Shown here: positions 14,220-25,346 of the stretch, piece after piece
Layout: each line of letters starts with the position of its first letter
Numbering within the stretch: position 1 is the stretch's first letter
Source of the DNA: Serratia nevei
Lineage (GTDB): Bacteria > Pseudomonadota > Gammaproteobacteria > Enterobacterales > Enterobacteriaceae
Length of the DNA stretch: 64,000 bases
NCBI RefSeq assembly: GCF_037948395.1
Contig: NZ_CP149940.1
Location: 5,281,070-5,345,069, forward strand
Direction: 5' to 3'
The notes under the pieces: generated by a model
Database searches by the model: none
Seen by the model: only the letters and a program-made list of their open reading frames with translations
Told to the model about the DNA's origin: nothing
Translations under genes and position numbers: made by a program

Positions 14220-14286
14220 ACACGCTCCCCGCTTATATATAGAAGAAAGAGACGAGGGACAGACGACCATTTAACCAGGACCGACC

Positions 14287-15702
14287 ATGACCCAATCCGC
14301 GCGCAGTATGGCAGGACTACCGTGGATCGCCGCAATGGCGTTCTTTATGCAGGCGCTGGACGCCACCATCCTTAACACCGCGCTGCCGGCGATCGCCCAA
14401 AGCCTGGGGCGTTCACCGCTGGCGATGCAATCGGCCGTCATCAGCTACACGCTGACGGTGGCGATGCTGATCCCGGTCAGCGGCTGGCTGGCGGACCGCT
14501 TCGGCACCCGCCGCGTGTTCATCTTCGCCGTGACGTTATTCACCCTTGGCTCGCTGCTGTGCGCCCTGTCCCCTACGTTAAGCGTGCTGGTCGCCTCTCG
14601 CGTGCTGCAAGGCATCGGCGGCGCGATGATGATGCCGGTCGCGCGGTTGGCGCTGCTGCGCGCCTATCCGCGCAGCGAACTGCTGCCGGTGCTGAACTTC
14701 GTCACCATGCCCGGCCTGGTCGGGCCGATTCTCGGGCCGCTGCTGGGCGGCTGGCTGGTCACCTACGCCACCTGGCACTGGATTTTCCTGATCAATATCC
14801 CTATCGGCCTGCTCGGCATCGTCTATGCGCGCAAGTACATGCCGGACTTCACCACGCCCAAGCGCCGCTTCGATTTCCTTGGCTTCATGCTGTTCGGCCT
14901 GAGCCTGGTGCTGATCTCTACCGGGCTGGAGCTGTTTGGCGAGCGGGTGCTGGCGAGCTACATTTCGCTGGGCATTCTGCTCAGCGGCTTCGTGATGCTG
15001 TTCGGCTATATCGCGCACGCACGCCGCCATCCTCAGCCGCTGATCGGTCTCGACCTGTTCAAAACCCGCACCTTCTCGGTCGGTATCGCCGGCAACGTCG
15101 CCTCCAGGCTGGGAACCGGCTGCGTGCCGTTTTTAATGCCGCTCATGCTGCAGGTGGGATTCGGCTATACGGCGATCGTCGCCGGCTGCATGATGGCGCC
15201 GACCGCCATCGGTTCGCTGATGGCGAAATCCACCGTCACTCAGGTGCTGCGCTGGTTCGGCTACCGTAAAACGCTGGTCGGCATCACCGTTATCATCGGG
15301 GTGCTGATCGCCCAGTTCGCCCTGCAAAGCCCGGGCATGCCGCTGTGGCTGATGATCCTGCCGCTGTTCGTGCTGGGCATGGCGATGTCCACCCAGTTCA
15401 CCGCCATGAACACCATCAGCCTGGCGGATTTGAACGACGCCAACGCCAGCGCCGGCAACAGCGTCCTGGCGGTCACCCAGCAGCTGTCCATCAGCTTCGG
15501 CGTGGCAATCAGCGCGGCGGTGCTGCGTTTTTACGAATCCCTGTCGTTAGGCACCATGATCGACCACTTCCATTACACCTTTATCACCATGGGGATCGTC
15601 ACCGTGGCGTCGGCGCTGGTGTTTATGTTGCTGAGAAGGAAGGATGGCCGCAATTTGATCAGCGGCCAGGAAAGCAAGAAAGAAGCGAAGGCGGCCAGTT
15701 AA
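14287..15702 (+). CDS. hsrA: DHA2-family MFS transporter HsrA
   Basis: This 471-aa inner-membrane protein has the 14-helix layout of the DHA2 drug:H+ antiporters. It carries the loop 2-3 motif A ([11 protein letters not shown]) and the motif C-like [10 protein letters not shown]. It is highly similar to E. coli HsrA (475 aa), named for a high-copy effect on RpoS; its natural substrate is unknown. Its TAA stop and the rbsR stop share the four bases TTAA at 15699-15702, so the genes converge with no room for a terminator between them. Confidence 0.93.
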   Translation: MTQSARSMAGLPWIAAMAFFMQALDATILNTALPAIAQSLGRSPLAMQSAVISYTLTVAMLIPVSGWLADRFGTRRVFIFAVTLFTLGSLLCALSPTLSVLVASRVLQGIGGAMMMPVARLALLRAYPRSELLPVLNFVTMPGLVGPILGPLLGGWLVTYATWHWIFLINIPIGLLGIVYARKYMPDFTTPKRRFDFLGFMLFGLSLVLISTGLELFGERVLASYISLGILLSGFVMLFGYIAHARRHPQPLIGLDLFKTRTFSVGIAGNVASRLGTGCVPFLMPLMLQVGFGYTAIVAGCMMAPTAIGSLMAKSTVTQVLRWFGYRKTLVGITVIIGVLIAQFALQSPGMPLWLMILPLFVLGMAMSTQFTAMNTISLADLNDANASAGNSVLAVTQQLSISFGVAISAAVLRFYESLSLGTMIDHFHYTFITMGIVTVASALVFMLLRRKDGRNLISGQESKKEAKAAS

Positions 15703-16700
15703 CGGCGGCCCACCGAGGCGCGTTCCACCAGCTCGGGCGTCAGCACCAGCACCTGGGGCGCGCGCTCCGGGTTTTGCAGGCGATTGATCAGCGCATCGAT
15801 CGCCAGTTCGCCCAGCGAATCCTTCGGCTGATGAATGGTGCTCAGCGGCGGCGCCAGATAACGCGCCAACTCAATGTCATCGTAGCCCATCACCGCCATA
15901 TCCTGCGGCACGGAAAGCCCGGCCTGATATAGCGCCTGATAAACGCCCACCGCCACCGCGTCGTTACCGGCGAACACCGCATGCGGCGGCTCGTCCAGCG
16001 CCAGCAGTTGGCGCATGGCGTTCACGCCGCCCTCAAACTCAAAGTCGCAATGCACTTCATACCCTGGCGGAACCGGCAATCCGGCGCGCCGCATCGCGTT
16101 GCGATAGCCTTCCAGTCGGTGACGGGCGGTGGTTTTATCCTGCGGGCCGGCGATGCAGGCGATCTTGCGGTAACCGCAGGCGATCAGATGATCGGTCGCC
16201 ATCTCGCCGCCCAGCAGCGAGTTATCCTGAATAATGTCGTTGGCGCCCTCGAACGGCGCCCAGTCCATCATGACGATCGGCAGTGACGGGTAGCGGCTCA
16301 GGGCATCTTGCGATGGCCGGTGGTTTTCGGTGCACATCAGCAGCAAACCGTCGACGCGCTTTTGCAGCAGCGTCTCCATACTGCGGTTCATGCGCGCGGC
16401 GTCTTCTTCGGTGTTGCACAGGATCAGGCTGTAGCCGCGTTCATAGCAGCTGCGCTCCACGCCACGCACCACTTCGGCATAAAACGGGTTGTTACTGGCG
16501 GTCACCAGCATGCCGATGGTGCGCGTCTGATTGAGCTTCAGGCTGCGCGCCAGCGCGGAAGGCGCATAGTTCAGCTGTTCCACGGCCGCCATGACCTTGT
16601 CGCGCACGCTGTCGCTGACAAAGCGATTGTTGTTGACCACATGCGAAACGGTAGAGGTTGAAACGCCCGCCAGGCGGGCGACATCTTTCATGGTGGCCAA
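15699..16700 (-). CDS. rbsR: ribose operon repressor RbsR
   Basis: RbsR is a LacI-family repressor of the rbs operon, released by ribose. The DNA-binding domain reads [20 protein letters not shown] and the hinge [13 protein letters not shown]; a periplasmic-binding-protein-like domain follows. I place the start at the TTG at 16700 (Leu-Ala-Thr-Met-Lys-Asp, matching the E. coli N-terminus), because an AGGGG lies 7 nt before it, giving 333 aa. The ATG three codons later (16691, 330 aa) is possible. It is the last gene of the operon, 4 bp after rbsK, so the repressor regulates its own synthesis. Confidence 0.95.
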   Translation of the reverse strand: MATMKDVARLAGVSTSTVSHVVNNNRFVSDSVRDKVMAAVEQLNYAPSALARSLKLNQTRTIGMLVTASNNPFYAEVVRGVERSCYERGYSLILCNTEEDAARMNRSMETLLQKRVDGLLLMCTENHRPSQDALSRYPSLPIVMMDWAPFEGANDIIQDNSLLGGEMATDHLIACGYRKIACIAGPQDKTTARHRLEGYRNAMRRAGLPVPPGYEVHCDFEFEGGVNAMRQLLALDEPPHAVFAGNDAVAVGVYQALYQAGLSVPQDMAVMGYDDIELARYLAPPLSTIHQPKDSLGELAIDALINRLQNPERAPQVLVLTPELVERASVGRR

Positions 16701-16704
16701 AGGA

Positions 16705-17631
16705 TCACCCCTGCTGCTGCAAGAAGGCGTCGATCTCTTCACGCCACGGCACCGAAGGCTGCGCGCCAGGGCGGGTCACGGCGATCGCCGCCGCCGCATG
16801 GGCGAAACGCACCGCGTCGGCCATGATCTTGCCTTCCAACAGAGCTGTGACCAGCGCACCATTAAAGGTATCGCCGGCGGCGATGGTATCCACCGCTTGC
16901 ACCTTGAAGCCGGGCACCAGTTTGCCGTTGCCGTTTTCGCTCAGCCACACGCCGCGGCTGCCAAGGGTGATGATCACCGTCGCGATGCCCTTGTCGTGCA
17001 GCGCCTGCGCCGCGCGCGCCGCATCGGCGTCGTTGTCCACGGCGATGCCGGTCAGGCGCTGGGCTTCGGTTTCATTCGGAGTGATCATATCGATCATGCC
17101 CAGCAGCTCGTCCGGCAGCTCACGCGCCGGGGCCGGGTTGAGGATCACTTGCGTGTGATGCTGCTTCGCCAGGCGGGCGGCGGCGATCACCGTATCCAGC
17201 GGCGACTCCAACTGCATCAGCAAAGCGTCGGCATCGATCACTTTTTGTTGGTAGCGCGCCAGGTAATCCGGCGTCACCGCGGCGTTGGCGCCGGCATCGA
17301 TGCCGATCACGTTCTCGCCTTCGGCGTTGACGAAGATCAGCGCCACGCCGGTGGCGCTGTCGGCGATGGCTTCAATCGGTTGGGTATCAATGCGATCGCT
17401 CGCCAGCTGCCGGCGGACACGTTCGCCGATGTCGTCAGCGCCCACGCAGGCGATAAAGGCGATCTCCGCCCCGCTGCGCCCGGCCGCCACCGCCTGATTC
17501 GCGCCCTTGCCGCCAAACGCCACCTTATACTGTTTCCCGATCACCGTTTCGCCCGGGTGGGGGAACTGTTCAATATTGAGGATATGGTCGGCATTGATGC
17601 TGCCAAGAACCACCAGCTTACCTGTTTCCAT
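16705..17631 (-). CDS. rbsK: ribokinase
   Basis: Ribokinase phosphorylates ribose to ribose-5-phosphate, committing it to the pentose phosphate pathway. The PfkB-family signatures are present: [13 protein letters not shown] near residue 40, and [13 protein letters not shown] with the catalytic Asp near residue 255. The ATG at 17631 has a well-placed AGGA and gives 308 aa (E. coli 309). An ATG at 17658 is in frame but poorly supported. Confidence 0.96.
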   Translation of the reverse strand: METGKLVVLGSINADHILNIEQFPHPGETVIGKQYKVAFGGKGANQAVAAGRSGAEIAFIACVGADDIGERVRRQLASDRIDTQPIEAIADSATGVALIFVNAEGENVIGIDAGANAAVTPDYLARYQQKVIDADALLMQLESPLDTVIAAARLAKQHHTQVILNPAPARELPDELLGMIDMITPNETEAQRLTGIAVDNDADAARAAQALHDKGIATVIITLGSRGVWLSENGNGKLVPGFKVQAVDTIAAGDTFNGALVTALLEGKIMADAVRFAHAAAAIAVTRPGAQPSVPWREEIDAFLQQQG

Positions 17632-17692
17632 CGCATTGATTCCTGAATTGCGCGCCATCGTAAACGCCCCGTTCCGATGGCGCTGGTATGAC

Positions 17693-18583
17693 TTACTGAG
17701 TGACCAGTTTCAAATCGACCGGGATGGTCGCCGGCACTTTTTCGCCTTTCAGCACTTTATCGGCGGTTTCCACACCGATCACGCCGATCTGATCGGGACG
17801 CTGCGCCACGGTCGCCGCCAGCTTACCGCCTTCGACCGCTTTCACGCCGTCAGCGGTGCCGTCGAAGCCTACCACGATCACGTCGGTTTTACCGGCGGTT
17901 TGCAGCGCGCGCAGCGCACCCAGCGCCATTTCATCGTTCTGAGCGAACACCGCCTGCACATCCGGGTGCGCAGTCAGCAGGTTCTGCATCACGTTCAGGC
18001 CCTTGGTGCGATCGAAATCGGCCGGCTGGCTGGCCAACAGTTTGAATTTATTCTGATCCAGCGACTGTTTGAAGCCTTCACCGCGTTCACGCGCGGCGGA
18101 AGTGCCAGCGATGCCTTCCAGCTGAATCACCTTGGCATCGGCACCCACTTTCTTGGCGATGAAGTCGCCGGCCATTTTGCCGCCCACGCGGTTATCCGAA
18201 GCGATGTGGCTCACCACGTCACCCTTGCTCGCCACGCGGTCCAGCGTAATGACCGGGATCTTAGCCTGGTTGGCCATCTTGATGGCGTTGCCTACCGCGT
18301 CGGAGTCGGTCGGGTTGATCAGCAGCAGCTTGGGCGCGCGCACCATCAGATCCTGCACGTTGGCCAGCTCTTTCGCCGGGTTGTTCTGGGAATCCAGCAC
18401 CACCAGGTTGTAGCCCAGCTTGTTGGCCTCTTGCTGCGCACCGTCCTTCATCGAGACGAAGAACGGGTTGTTGAGGGTGGACACCACCAGCGCGATGGTG
18501 TCTTTGGCCATGGCATTGGCGCTCAGGGTGGCGCTCAGCGCGATGGCGGAAGCTAAGGTTGCCAGTTTTTTCATTTTCATCAT
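17693..18583 (-). CDS. rbsB: ribose ABC transporter periplasmic binding protein
   Basis: RbsB captures ribose in the periplasm, delivers it to RbsAC and is also the ribose chemoreceptor ligand carrier for Trg. The 296-aa precursor has a signal peptide ending ANAMA|KD. The mature sequence begins [20 protein letters not shown], nearly identical to E. coli. Ligand residues in [13 protein letters not shown] and GFDGTADG are retained. A 61-bp gap to rbsK follows. Confidence 0.97.
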   Translation of the reverse strand: MMKMKKLATLASAIALSATLSANAMAKDTIALVVSTLNNPFFVSMKDGAQQEANKLGYNLVVLDSQNNPAKELANVQDLMVRAPKLLLINPTDSDAVGNAIKMANQAKIPVITLDRVASKGDVVSHIASDNRVGGKMAGDFIAKKVGADAKVIQLEGIAGTSAARERGEGFKQSLDQNKFKLLASQPADFDRTKGLNVMQNLLTAHPDVQAVFAQNDEMALGALRALQTAGKTDVIVVGFDGTADGVKAVEGGKLAATVAQRPDQIGVIGVETADKVLKGEKVPATIPVDLKLVTQ

Positions 18584-18604
18584 CGTGATTCCTGTAGGGG
18601 GAGG

Positions 18605-19573
18605 TTACTTGTTGCTTTTGTTATCTACCAGAACCGCCAGCAGTATCACCACTGCCTTCACGATCATTTGGTAGTAGGAAGAAACACCCAGTAAATTCAG
18701 GCCGTTGTTCAGGAAGCCGAGGATCAGCGCCCCGATCAGCGTGCCGACGATGCGGCCCTTGCCGCCGGCCAGGCTGGTGCCGCCCAGCACCACGGCGGCG
18801 ATGGCGTCCAGCTCATAGCCGGTGCCGGCGGTCGGCTGCGCCGACGACAGGCGCGCCACTTCGATCACCCCGGCCAGCGCCGCCAGCAGGCCGCACAGCG
18901 AGTAGACGATAATCTTCACTTTATCGACGCTGATGCCGGAGAGGCGGGTCGCCGCTTCGTTGCCGCCCAGGGCATAAATATAGCGGCCCAGGCGCGTATG
19001 ATGCAGCATATACCAGGCGGCGATGAACACGATCGCCATGATCCAGATCGGCGTAGGCACGCCCAGCGGGCGGCCGATGCCGAACCAGCCGAAGGTGTCG
19101 GCCACGTCGGTGAAACCGGTGTTGACCGGGCTGCCATTGGTGTACACCATGGTGACGCCGCGCAGCAGCAGCATCATCACCAGCGTGGCGATAAAGGCCT
19201 GCACTTTGCCTTTGGCGACGATCACCCCGGTGCAGGCGCCAACCGCGGCGCCCAGCGCCAGTGCCGCCGCCACCGCCACCAGCGCGTTGACCTCAAAGCC
19301 GACGATCGACGCCGCCACCGCGCCGGTCAGCGCCAGCAGCGATCCTACCGACAGATCGATGCCGGAGGTGAGGATCACCAGCGTCATCCCCACCGCCATG
19401 ATGGCGTTCACCGAGGTCTGCTGCAGAATATTGAACAGGTTGTTCAGGGTGAAGAAGTTCGGGCTCATGGAAGAGACCACGGCGATCAGCACCAGCAGCG
19501 CAATCAACGACTTCTGCTCTAACAGCCACTCTTTACTGAACCAGCGCTTAGCTGCGATAGTCTGGGAACTCAT
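18605..19573 (-). CDS. rbsC: ribose ABC transporter permease
   Basis: RbsC is the membrane channel of the ribose importer. The 322-aa sequence is dominated by hydrophobic helices and carries the sugar-permease signature SGIDLSVGSLLALTGAVAAS and the GGTSLAGGKGRI loop near the C-terminus. E. coli RbsC has 321 aa. It starts 6 bp after the rbsA stop. Confidence 0.97.
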   Translation of the reverse strand: MSSQTIAAKRWFSKEWLLEQKSLIALLVLIAVVSSMSPNFFTLNNLFNILQQTSVNAIMAVGMTLVILTSGIDLSVGSLLALTGAVAASIVGFEVNALVAVAAALALGAAVGACTGVIVAKGKVQAFIATLVMMLLLRGVTMVYTNGSPVNTGFTDVADTFGWFGIGRPLGVPTPIWIMAIVFIAAWYMLHHTRLGRYIYALGGNEAATRLSGISVDKVKIIVYSLCGLLAALAGVIEVARLSSAQPTAGTGYELDAIAAVVLGGTSLAGGKGRIVGTLIGALILGFLNNGLNLLGVSSYYQMIVKAVVILLAVLVDNKSNK

Positions 19574-19579
19574 ATCTGA

Positions 19580-21085
19580 TTACTCCTGCTTTACGCCGTA
19601 TTGCTTGCCGACGGCTGCCGCCATCAACGCTTCCTGGGTGGCCTGTTCAATCGGGAACTCGCCGCTGAGATGCCCTTCGTGCATCACCAGAATGCGATCG
19701 CTCATGCCCATCACCTCCGGCATTTCCGAAGACACCAGAATGATGCTCAGCCCTTCCTGCTTGAACTGGTTGATTAACTGATAGATCTCTTTTTTGGCGC
19801 CAACGTCGACGCCGCGCGTCGGCTCATCGAGGATCAGTACCTTCGGGCGGGTCATCAGGCCGCGGGCGATCGCCACTTTTTGCTGATTGCCGCCGGAAAG
19901 CAGACCGATCGGCTGCTCCATCGACGGCGTTTTGATATTGAACAGCCGGATGAAATCCCCCACCGCCTGCCGCTCGTCGGCCTGTTTCAGGCTGCCGTCG
20001 GCGCGGCTGAAATAGCGCAGCGCGGTCAGCGACATGTTTTCCTTCACCGACATGCCCAGCACCAGGCCGTCGCGTTTGCGGTCTTCCGAGATATAGACGA
20101 TGCCGTTCGCCAACCCGTCCTGCGGCGAATGGGTGACCACGTCGCGACCGTCCAGGCTGACGGAGCCGGCCTTGCGCGGGGCGGCGCCGTACAGGATTTT
20201 CATCAATTCGGTGCGCCCGGCGCCCATCAGCCCGGCCACGCCGAGGATCTCGCCGCGGTACAGCGTAAAGCTGACGTCTTCAACGCCAGGACCGGAAAGG
20301 TGGCTGACGTCCAGCCGTTTTTCCCCGCGCGGCAAATCCAGGCGCGGGTACTGCTCTTCCAGCTTGCGGCCGACCATCATCTCTATCAGCGAATCTTCCT
20401 GCAGCTCGCTCACCGGCCGCTCGGCGATAAACTGCCCGTCGCGGAATACGGTCACGTCGTCGCAGATTTCAAAAATCTCTTTCAGGCGGTGCGAGATATA
20501 CACGATGCCGCGCCCTTCGGCCTTCAGCTCGTTGATCACCTTGAACAGCGAGGCAGTTTCGGTGTCGGTCAGCGCATCGGTCGGTTCATCCATGATGATC
20601 ACTTTCGATTCGAAGCTCAGCACCTTGGCGATCTCCACCATCTGCTGATCGCCGATCGACAGTTCGCCCACCAGTCGGTGGCTGCTGTAGCGCAGATTGA
20701 GACGCGCCAACAAGCGATCGGCCTCGGCGTACATGCGCTTCCAGTCAATGCGGCCGAAACGGTTGACGAACTCGCGGCCGAGGAAGATGTTTTCCGCAAT
20801 CGTCAGCTGCGGGATCAGGTTCAGCTCCTGATGGATAATGCCGATGCCCGCTTCCTGCGAATCCTTAGGCCCGTTGAACGCCACCTCTTTACCGAGAAAA
20901 TACTGGCTGCCGGCGTCTTTCTGGTAGATGCCGGTCAGCACTTTCATCATGGTGGACTTCCCGGCGCCGTTTTCTCCCACCAGCGCCATCACCTTGCCGG
21001 GATAGACGCTGAGGGCAGCGCCGGAAAGCGCCTTCACGCCGGGAAAGGCTTTATCAATCCCTTTCAGTTGCAGTAAAGGTTGCAT
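19580..21085 (-). CDS. rbsA: ribose ABC transporter ATP-binding protein
   Basis: RbsA has two ABC domains in one 501-aa chain, the usual arrangement for sugar importers. The first half has Walker [10 protein letters not shown] and signature LSIGDQQ with Walker [11 protein letters not shown]. The second half has a degenerate Walker A region ([10 protein letters not shown]), signature LSGGNQQK and Walker [12 protein letters not shown]. Length equals E. coli RbsA. Confidence 0.97.
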   Translation of the reverse strand: MQPLLQLKGIDKAFPGVKALSGAALSVYPGKVMALVGENGAGKSTMMKVLTGIYQKDAGSQYFLGKEVAFNGPKDSQEAGIGIIHQELNLIPQLTIAENIFLGREFVNRFGRIDWKRMYAEADRLLARLNLRYSSHRLVGELSIGDQQMVEIAKVLSFESKVIIMDEPTDALTDTETASLFKVINELKAEGRGIVYISHRLKEIFEICDDVTVFRDGQFIAERPVSELQEDSLIEMMVGRKLEEQYPRLDLPRGEKRLDVSHLSGPGVEDVSFTLYRGEILGVAGLMGAGRTELMKILYGAAPRKAGSVSLDGRDVVTHSPQDGLANGIVYISEDRKRDGLVLGMSVKENMSLTALRYFSRADGSLKQADERQAVGDFIRLFNIKTPSMEQPIGLLSGGNQQKVAIARGLMTRPKVLILDEPTRGVDVGAKKEIYQLINQFKQEGLSIILVSSEMPEVMGMSDRILVMHEGHLSGEFPIEQATQEALMAAAVGKQYGVKQE

Positions 21086-21092
21086 ACGCGCC

Positions 21093-21512
21093 TCAGAAAG
21101 TTACGCCGGCGCACAGGATCACGTTCGCGTAAGGCGAACACTCCCCGCTGCGGATCACCGCCCGGCTGTGCCCGGTTTGCGCTTTAAACGCCTGATGGCT
21201 GATATAGCGCACGCTGATGGTATTGCCCTGGCGTTGACCCAATGCGGTCAGTTCAGCCAACAGTGCCTCGTGGAGCGACGGATTCTGTTTCACGATCTCT
21301 TCCGCCAGGATGGCGCTTTCTACCTGCATCTCTTGCGTGACCGCCGCGAACACCTGCATGAAGGTCGGCACGCCCTGCGTCAGCGCCAGATCGATGCGCT
21401 GCGTTTCCGTCGGTATCGGCAGGCCCGCATCGCACAGGGTGAGCTGGTCGGTATGCCCCAGCCGGGCAATCACGGCAGACACGTCGGAATTCAGTAATAC
21501 GCCTTTTTTCAT
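21093..21512 (-). CDS. rbsD: D-ribose pyranase
   Basis: RbsD interconverts the pyranose and furanose forms of ribose so that imported ribose can be phosphorylated by RbsK. The 139-aa product has the family N-terminus [22 protein letters not shown] with its conserved catalytic His, and ends [11 protein letters not shown]. It is the first gene of rbsDACBKR, 7 bp before rbsA, with a GGAG ribosome-binding site. Confidence 0.97.
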   Translation of the reverse strand: MKKGVLLNSDVSAVIARLGHTDQLTLCDAGLPIPTETQRIDLALTQGVPTFMQVFAAVTQEMQVESAILAEEIVKQNPSLHEALLAELTALGQRQGNTISVRYISHQAFKAQTGHSRAVIRSGECSPYANVILCAGVTF

Positions 21513-21528
21513 CTTCTCACTCCGCTAG

Positions 21529-21540
21529 CGAAACGTTTCG
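21529..21540. promoter_or_regulatory. RbsR-type operator O1
   Basis: CGAAACGTTTCG is a perfect 12-bp palindrome of the LacI/RbsR type, lying 17 bp upstream of the rbsD start codon. The E. coli rbs operator has the same core. Confidence 0.85.
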
Positions 21541-21608
21541 CTCTCTGGGGGAGTTTAAAAAAACGGCAGGGGAAGGCAACCGGGACAATGCAGAAGTGTG
21601 ATCGCTAT

Positions 21609-21620
21609 CGAAACGTTTCG
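21609..21620. promoter_or_regulatory. RbsR-type operator O2
   Basis: This is a second, identical copy of CGAAACGTTTCG exactly 80 bp from O1. The promoter should lie between them, but no clear -35/-10 pair could be chosen. A TCACA half-site (TGTGA on the plus strand, 21597-21601) beside it may belong to a CRP site. Confidence 0.75.
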
Positions 21621-21646
21621 TTCACGCACGGACAAAGCACAAACAA

Positions 21647-21673
21647 AAGGGGCTCAGCCATGCTGAGCCCCTT
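21647..21673 (-). terminator. kup terminator
   Basis: The 12-bp stem AAGGGGCTCAGC / GCTGAGCCCCTT with loop CAT is followed on the minus strand by TTTGTTTG. It separates kup from the rbs promoter region. Confidence 0.85.
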
Positions 21674-21683
21674 ATCAGGCGGG

Positions 21684-23552
21684 TTAAATCTCGACCTGCG
21701 TGCCGAGCTCGATCACCCGGTTCGGCGGGATCTCAAACTGATCCGGCGCGCGCAGCGCGTTGCGGCTCAGGGCGACGAACAGTTTACCGCGCAAATAGAG
21801 GTACCACGGCCGCTTGGTGAGGATCAGCGATTCATGGGACATGAAGAACGAGGTCTCCGACATGCGGCACGGCAACCCTTCCAACCCGCAGCGGTGGAAC
21901 ACCTCCTCGACGTTCGGTGTTTCGCGCCAGCCGTAGCTGGCGACCACCCGCCAGAAGGTCGGCGACAGCTGTTCGATGGTCACCCGACGCACGTTATGCA
22001 CGTAAGGCGCATCCTCGGTGCGCAGCGTCAGCAGCACCACGCGCTCATGCAGCACCTTGTTGTGCTTCAGGTTGTGCAACAGCGCAAAAGGAATGACGTT
22101 GGTGGCGCGCGACATGAACACCGCGGTACCCGGCACCCGCACCGGCGGCGATTTCTCCAGCGAGGCAATCATCGCCTCCAGCGAGTTGCCGTGTTCATGC
22201 AGGCGGCGCAGCAGGCGGAAGCGCTCGCTCTTCCAAGTGGTCATAATGAGGAACATCACCAGCGCCAAGGTCAGCGGCAACCAGCCGCCGGAGAACAGCT
22301 TCAGGGCGTTGGCGGAGAACATCGGCACGTCGATGATCAGCAAGATGGTCACGATGCCGATCGCCAGGAAGCGATTCCAGTGCCAGTTGTTGATCGCCAC
22401 CGAGGTGACCAGAATGCTGGTCAGCACCATGGTGCCGGTGACGGCGATGCCGTACGCCGCTGCCAGGTTGCTGGAGTGTTCGAACCCGATGATCACCAGC
22501 ACCACCGAGATGTACAGCGTCCAGTTGATCACCGGAATATAGATCTGGCCGGATTCCATTTCCGAGGTGTGAATGATGCGCATCGGCGACAGATAGCCCA
22601 GGCGCACCGCCTGGCGGGTCAGCGAGAAGACGCCGGAAATTACCGCCTGCGAGGCGATAACCGTCGCCAGGGTCGCCAGAATCAGCAGCGGGATCAGCGC
22701 CCAGTCGGGCGCCAACAGGAAGAACGGGTTTTTGATCGCCTCTGGGTTTTTCAGCAGCAGCGCGCCCTGGCCGAAGTAGTTGAGCACCAGCGAAGGCAGC
22801 ACCACGGTGAACCAGGCCAGGCGAATCGGGAACTTGCCGAAGTGCCCCATATCGGCATACAGCGCCTCGACGCCGGTGATCGACAACACCACCGCCCCCA
22901 GCGCGAAGAACGACACCTTCTTATATTCCATGAAGAAGTTGAGCGCCCATTTGGGATTCAGCGCCTGCAGCACTTCCGGGTTCGAAATGATGCTGCGCGC
23001 GCCCAGCACCGCCAACACGATGAACCACAGCAGCATCACCGGAGCGAACAGCTTGCCGACGCTGCCGGTACCGTGCTTTTGAATGGCGAACAGCAGCGTG
23101 AGTACCAGAATGGAGAGCGGCACGATATAGGCGTCAAGCGCAGGCGCGGCGATTTCCAGCCCCTCGATCGCCGACATCACCGAGATAGCCGGGGTGATCA
23201 CCACCTCGCCATAGAAGAAGCTGCCGCCGATCAGGCCCAGTATCACCAGCACCGCGGTGGTGCGCGCCGAGGTGTTGCGCCCGGCCAGCGACATCAGCGT
23301 CAGGATACCGCCCTCGCCGGCGTTGTCCGCGCGCATCACGTAGGTGAGATATTTGAGGGAAACGATCACGATCAGCATCCAGAAAATCAGCGACAGGAAG
23401 CCGAAAACCACGTCTGGACGAACATCGAAGCCGTAATGGCCGGAGAAACACTCTCTCAGCGTATAGAGAGGGCTGGTGCCGATATCACCGTAGACCACGC
23501 CGATGGCCGCCAGGGTTACCGCCGATAAGGACTGCTTATGCTCTGCGCTCAT
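21684..23552 (-). CDS. kup: low-affinity potassium transporter Kup
   Basis: Kup (TrkD) is a K+:H+ symporter of the inner membrane that works at low external pH. The 622-aa length equals E. coli. About twelve membrane helices occupy the first two thirds ([16 protein letters not shown] and the [13 protein letters not shown] segment are family hallmarks), followed by a cytosolic C-terminal domain ending [14 protein letters not shown]. The frame opens at 23603, but the conserved N-terminus [18 protein letters not shown] begins at 23552. It is divergent from ravA across about 280 bp. Confidence 0.97.
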   Translation of the reverse strand: MSAEHKQSLSAVTLAAIGVVYGDIGTSPLYTLRECFSGHYGFDVRPDVVFGFLSLIFWMLIVIVSLKYLTYVMRADNAGEGGILTLMSLAGRNTSARTTAVLVILGLIGGSFFYGEVVITPAISVMSAIEGLEIAAPALDAYIVPLSILVLTLLFAIQKHGTGSVGKLFAPVMLLWFIVLAVLGARSIISNPEVLQALNPKWALNFFMEYKKVSFFALGAVVLSITGVEALYADMGHFGKFPIRLAWFTVVLPSLVLNYFGQGALLLKNPEAIKNPFFLLAPDWALIPLLILATLATVIASQAVISGVFSLTRQAVRLGYLSPMRIIHTSEMESGQIYIPVINWTLYISVVLVIIGFEHSSNLAAAYGIAVTGTMVLTSILVTSVAINNWHWNRFLAIGIVTILLIIDVPMFSANALKLFSGGWLPLTLALVMFLIMTTWKSERFRLLRRLHEHGNSLEAMIASLEKSPPVRVPGTAVFMSRATNVIPFALLHNLKHNKVLHERVVLLTLRTEDAPYVHNVRRVTIEQLSPTFWRVVASYGWRETPNVEEVFHRCGLEGLPCRMSETSFFMSHESLILTKRPWYLYLRGKLFVALSRNALRAPDQFEIPPNRVIELGTQVEI

Positions 23553-23835
23553 AATTCGTTTCTTTATCAGAACATCCGTTAGCGATGCATCCGCATCAGG
23601 CAAAATACGGGCTCAAAGATCCGTCACGCCCACCAGAAAGCCGCACAGTATGCACCATTTATACGGCTTGCCTACCCTTATATCAGAGCCGAAAAATAAA
23701 CAAAATGTGAACCGGACATCCGGTACAACTTAGAAAAATATTACTAATCAATAAGCTATACCACTAAAAATAATGGTGGTTTATCATCGGATTATCGACC
23801 AAGATTGGCTAACTCTCGGACAATGCGACAATTAT

Positions 23836-25344
23836 ATGACGCCATCATCCCTTCTGGCAGAACGAATTTCCCGCCTCAGCAGCGCGCTGGAGAGCGGTCT
23901 TTATGAGCGGCAAGAAGCGATCCGCCTGTGCCTGCTCGCGGCGCTGAGCGGCGAAAGCGTATTCCTGCTCGGCCCGCCCGGCATCGCCAAGAGCCTGATC
24001 GCGCGCCGGCTGAAGTTTGCCTTCCGCAACGCCCGCTCCTTTGAATACCTGATGACGCGATTTTCCACGCCGGAAGAGGTCTTCGGCCCGCTCTCTATTC
24101 AGGCGCTGAAAGATGAAGGGCGCTATCAGCGCCTGACCGCCGGCTACCTGCCGGAAGCGGAGATCGTGTTTCTGGACGAAATCTGGAAGGCCGGCCCGGC
24201 GATCCTCAACACCCTGCTGACGGCGATCAACGAACGGCGCTTTCGCAACGGCAACAGCGAAGAACCGATCCCGCTGCGCCTGCTGGTCACCGCCTCCAAC
24301 GAACTGCCCGAAGCGGACAACAGCCTCGAAGCCCTGTATGACCGCATGCTGATCCGCCTGTGGCTGGACAAGGTGCAGGATAAACAGAATTTCCGCTCGC
24401 TGCTGGTCAACCGCCAGAACGAGAGCCAAAACCCGGTGCCGGCGGCGCTGAGCGTCAGCGATGAAGAGTTTCTGCAGTGGCAACCGCAGATCGACAAGGT
24501 GGCGCTGCCGGAAGCCTGCTTTGAGCTGATTTTCCAGCTGCGCCAGCGGCTGGACGCGCTGGAACAGGCGCCGTACGTCTCCGACCGACGCTGGAAAAAG
24601 GCCCTGCGCCTGCTGCAGGCCTGCGCCTTCTTCAGCGGACGCGACGCCATCGCCCCGCTCGACCTGATGCTGCTGAAAGACTGCCTGTGGCACGATCTCA
24701 CCTCGCTGAAGCTGCTGCAACAGCAGATCGATCAGCTGCTGACCGAATCGGCCTATCAGCAGCAGTCGATGTTGATCCAACTGCAACAAATCCACACCCG
24801 CTGGCTGCAGGATCAGCAACAACAAAGCGACCGGCAGGCCATCAGCCTGGTGAAAAAGGGCGGCATGTTCAGCCGCAAACCGCAATACGCGCCGGCCACG
24901 CCGTTCGCCGGCGGCACTCTCACTCTGCTGCTGCAAAAACCGCTGCAGCTGCATGACATTCAGGTCAACCATCTGAGCATCGAGAGCAGCGTGCTGGATA
25001 ACTGGCTGCAAAAAGGCGGCGACGTGCGCGCCAAGCTGAACGGCATCGGCTTCGCGCAGCCGATCGATTTGGAGGTCGACGACCAACTGCACCTGACGGT
25101 GCTGGACGTCAGCCGCCAGCCTTCGCTGCTGGCGCTGCCGGGCAAACAGGCCACCGCCACGCCGCAGGCGCTGCTGGATGAAATGGACGCGTTGGCCCAG
25201 CGCCTGGCGGAGCAGCGCCGCGCCTTCAGCCAGCATCAGCCCTGTCTGTTCACCCCCGCCGCCGGCCTGGCCAAGATCGAAGCCAGTCTGCTGCAGGTGG
25301 CAGAGCAGGTTAAACAGCAACTGCAGCAAATGCGCGGCCAGTAA
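23836..25344 (+). CDS. ravA: MoxR-family AAA+ ATPase RavA
   Basis: RavA forms hexamers that bind the inducible lysine decarboxylase LdcI and, with ViaA, affects aminoglycoside sensitivity and respiratory complexes in E. coli. Walker A GPPGIAKS lies near residue 45 and Walker [11 protein letters not shown] near residue 105, with sensor TASNELPE and an Arg finger region after it. The C-terminal third is the LARA-containing extension. The conserved N-terminus [14 protein letters not shown] supports the ATG at 23836 (502 aa; E. coli 498) rather than 23773, though its ribosome-binding site is weak. viaA follows after 2 bp. Confidence 0.95.
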   Translation: MTPSSLLAERISRLSSALESGLYERQEAIRLCLLAALSGESVFLLGPPGIAKSLIARRLKFAFRNARSFEYLMTRFSTPEEVFGPLSIQALKDEGRYQRLTAGYLPEAEIVFLDEIWKAGPAILNTLLTAINERRFRNGNSEEPIPLRLLVTASNELPEADNSLEALYDRMLIRLWLDKVQDKQNFRSLLVNRQNESQNPVPAALSVSDEEFLQWQPQIDKVALPEACFELIFQLRQRLDALEQAPYVSDRRWKKALRLLQACAFFSGRDAIAPLDLMLLKDCLWHDLTSLKLLQQQIDQLLTESAYQQQSMLIQLQQIHTRWLQDQQQQSDRQAISLVKKGGMFSRKPQYAPATPFAGGTLTLLLQKPLQLHDIQVNHLSIESSVLDNWLQKGGDVRAKLNGIGFAQPIDLEVDDQLHLTVLDVSRQPSLLALPGKQATATPQALLDEMDALAQRLAEQRRAFSQHQPCLFTPAAGLAKIEASLLQVAEQVKQQLQQMRGQ

Positions 25345-25346
25345 CC

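Noticed and set aside
21588..23528. 646-aa open frame antisense to kup
   Set aside because: kup is a full-length match to a known transporter. The antisense frame has a low-complexity H/R/Q/D composition and no domain.
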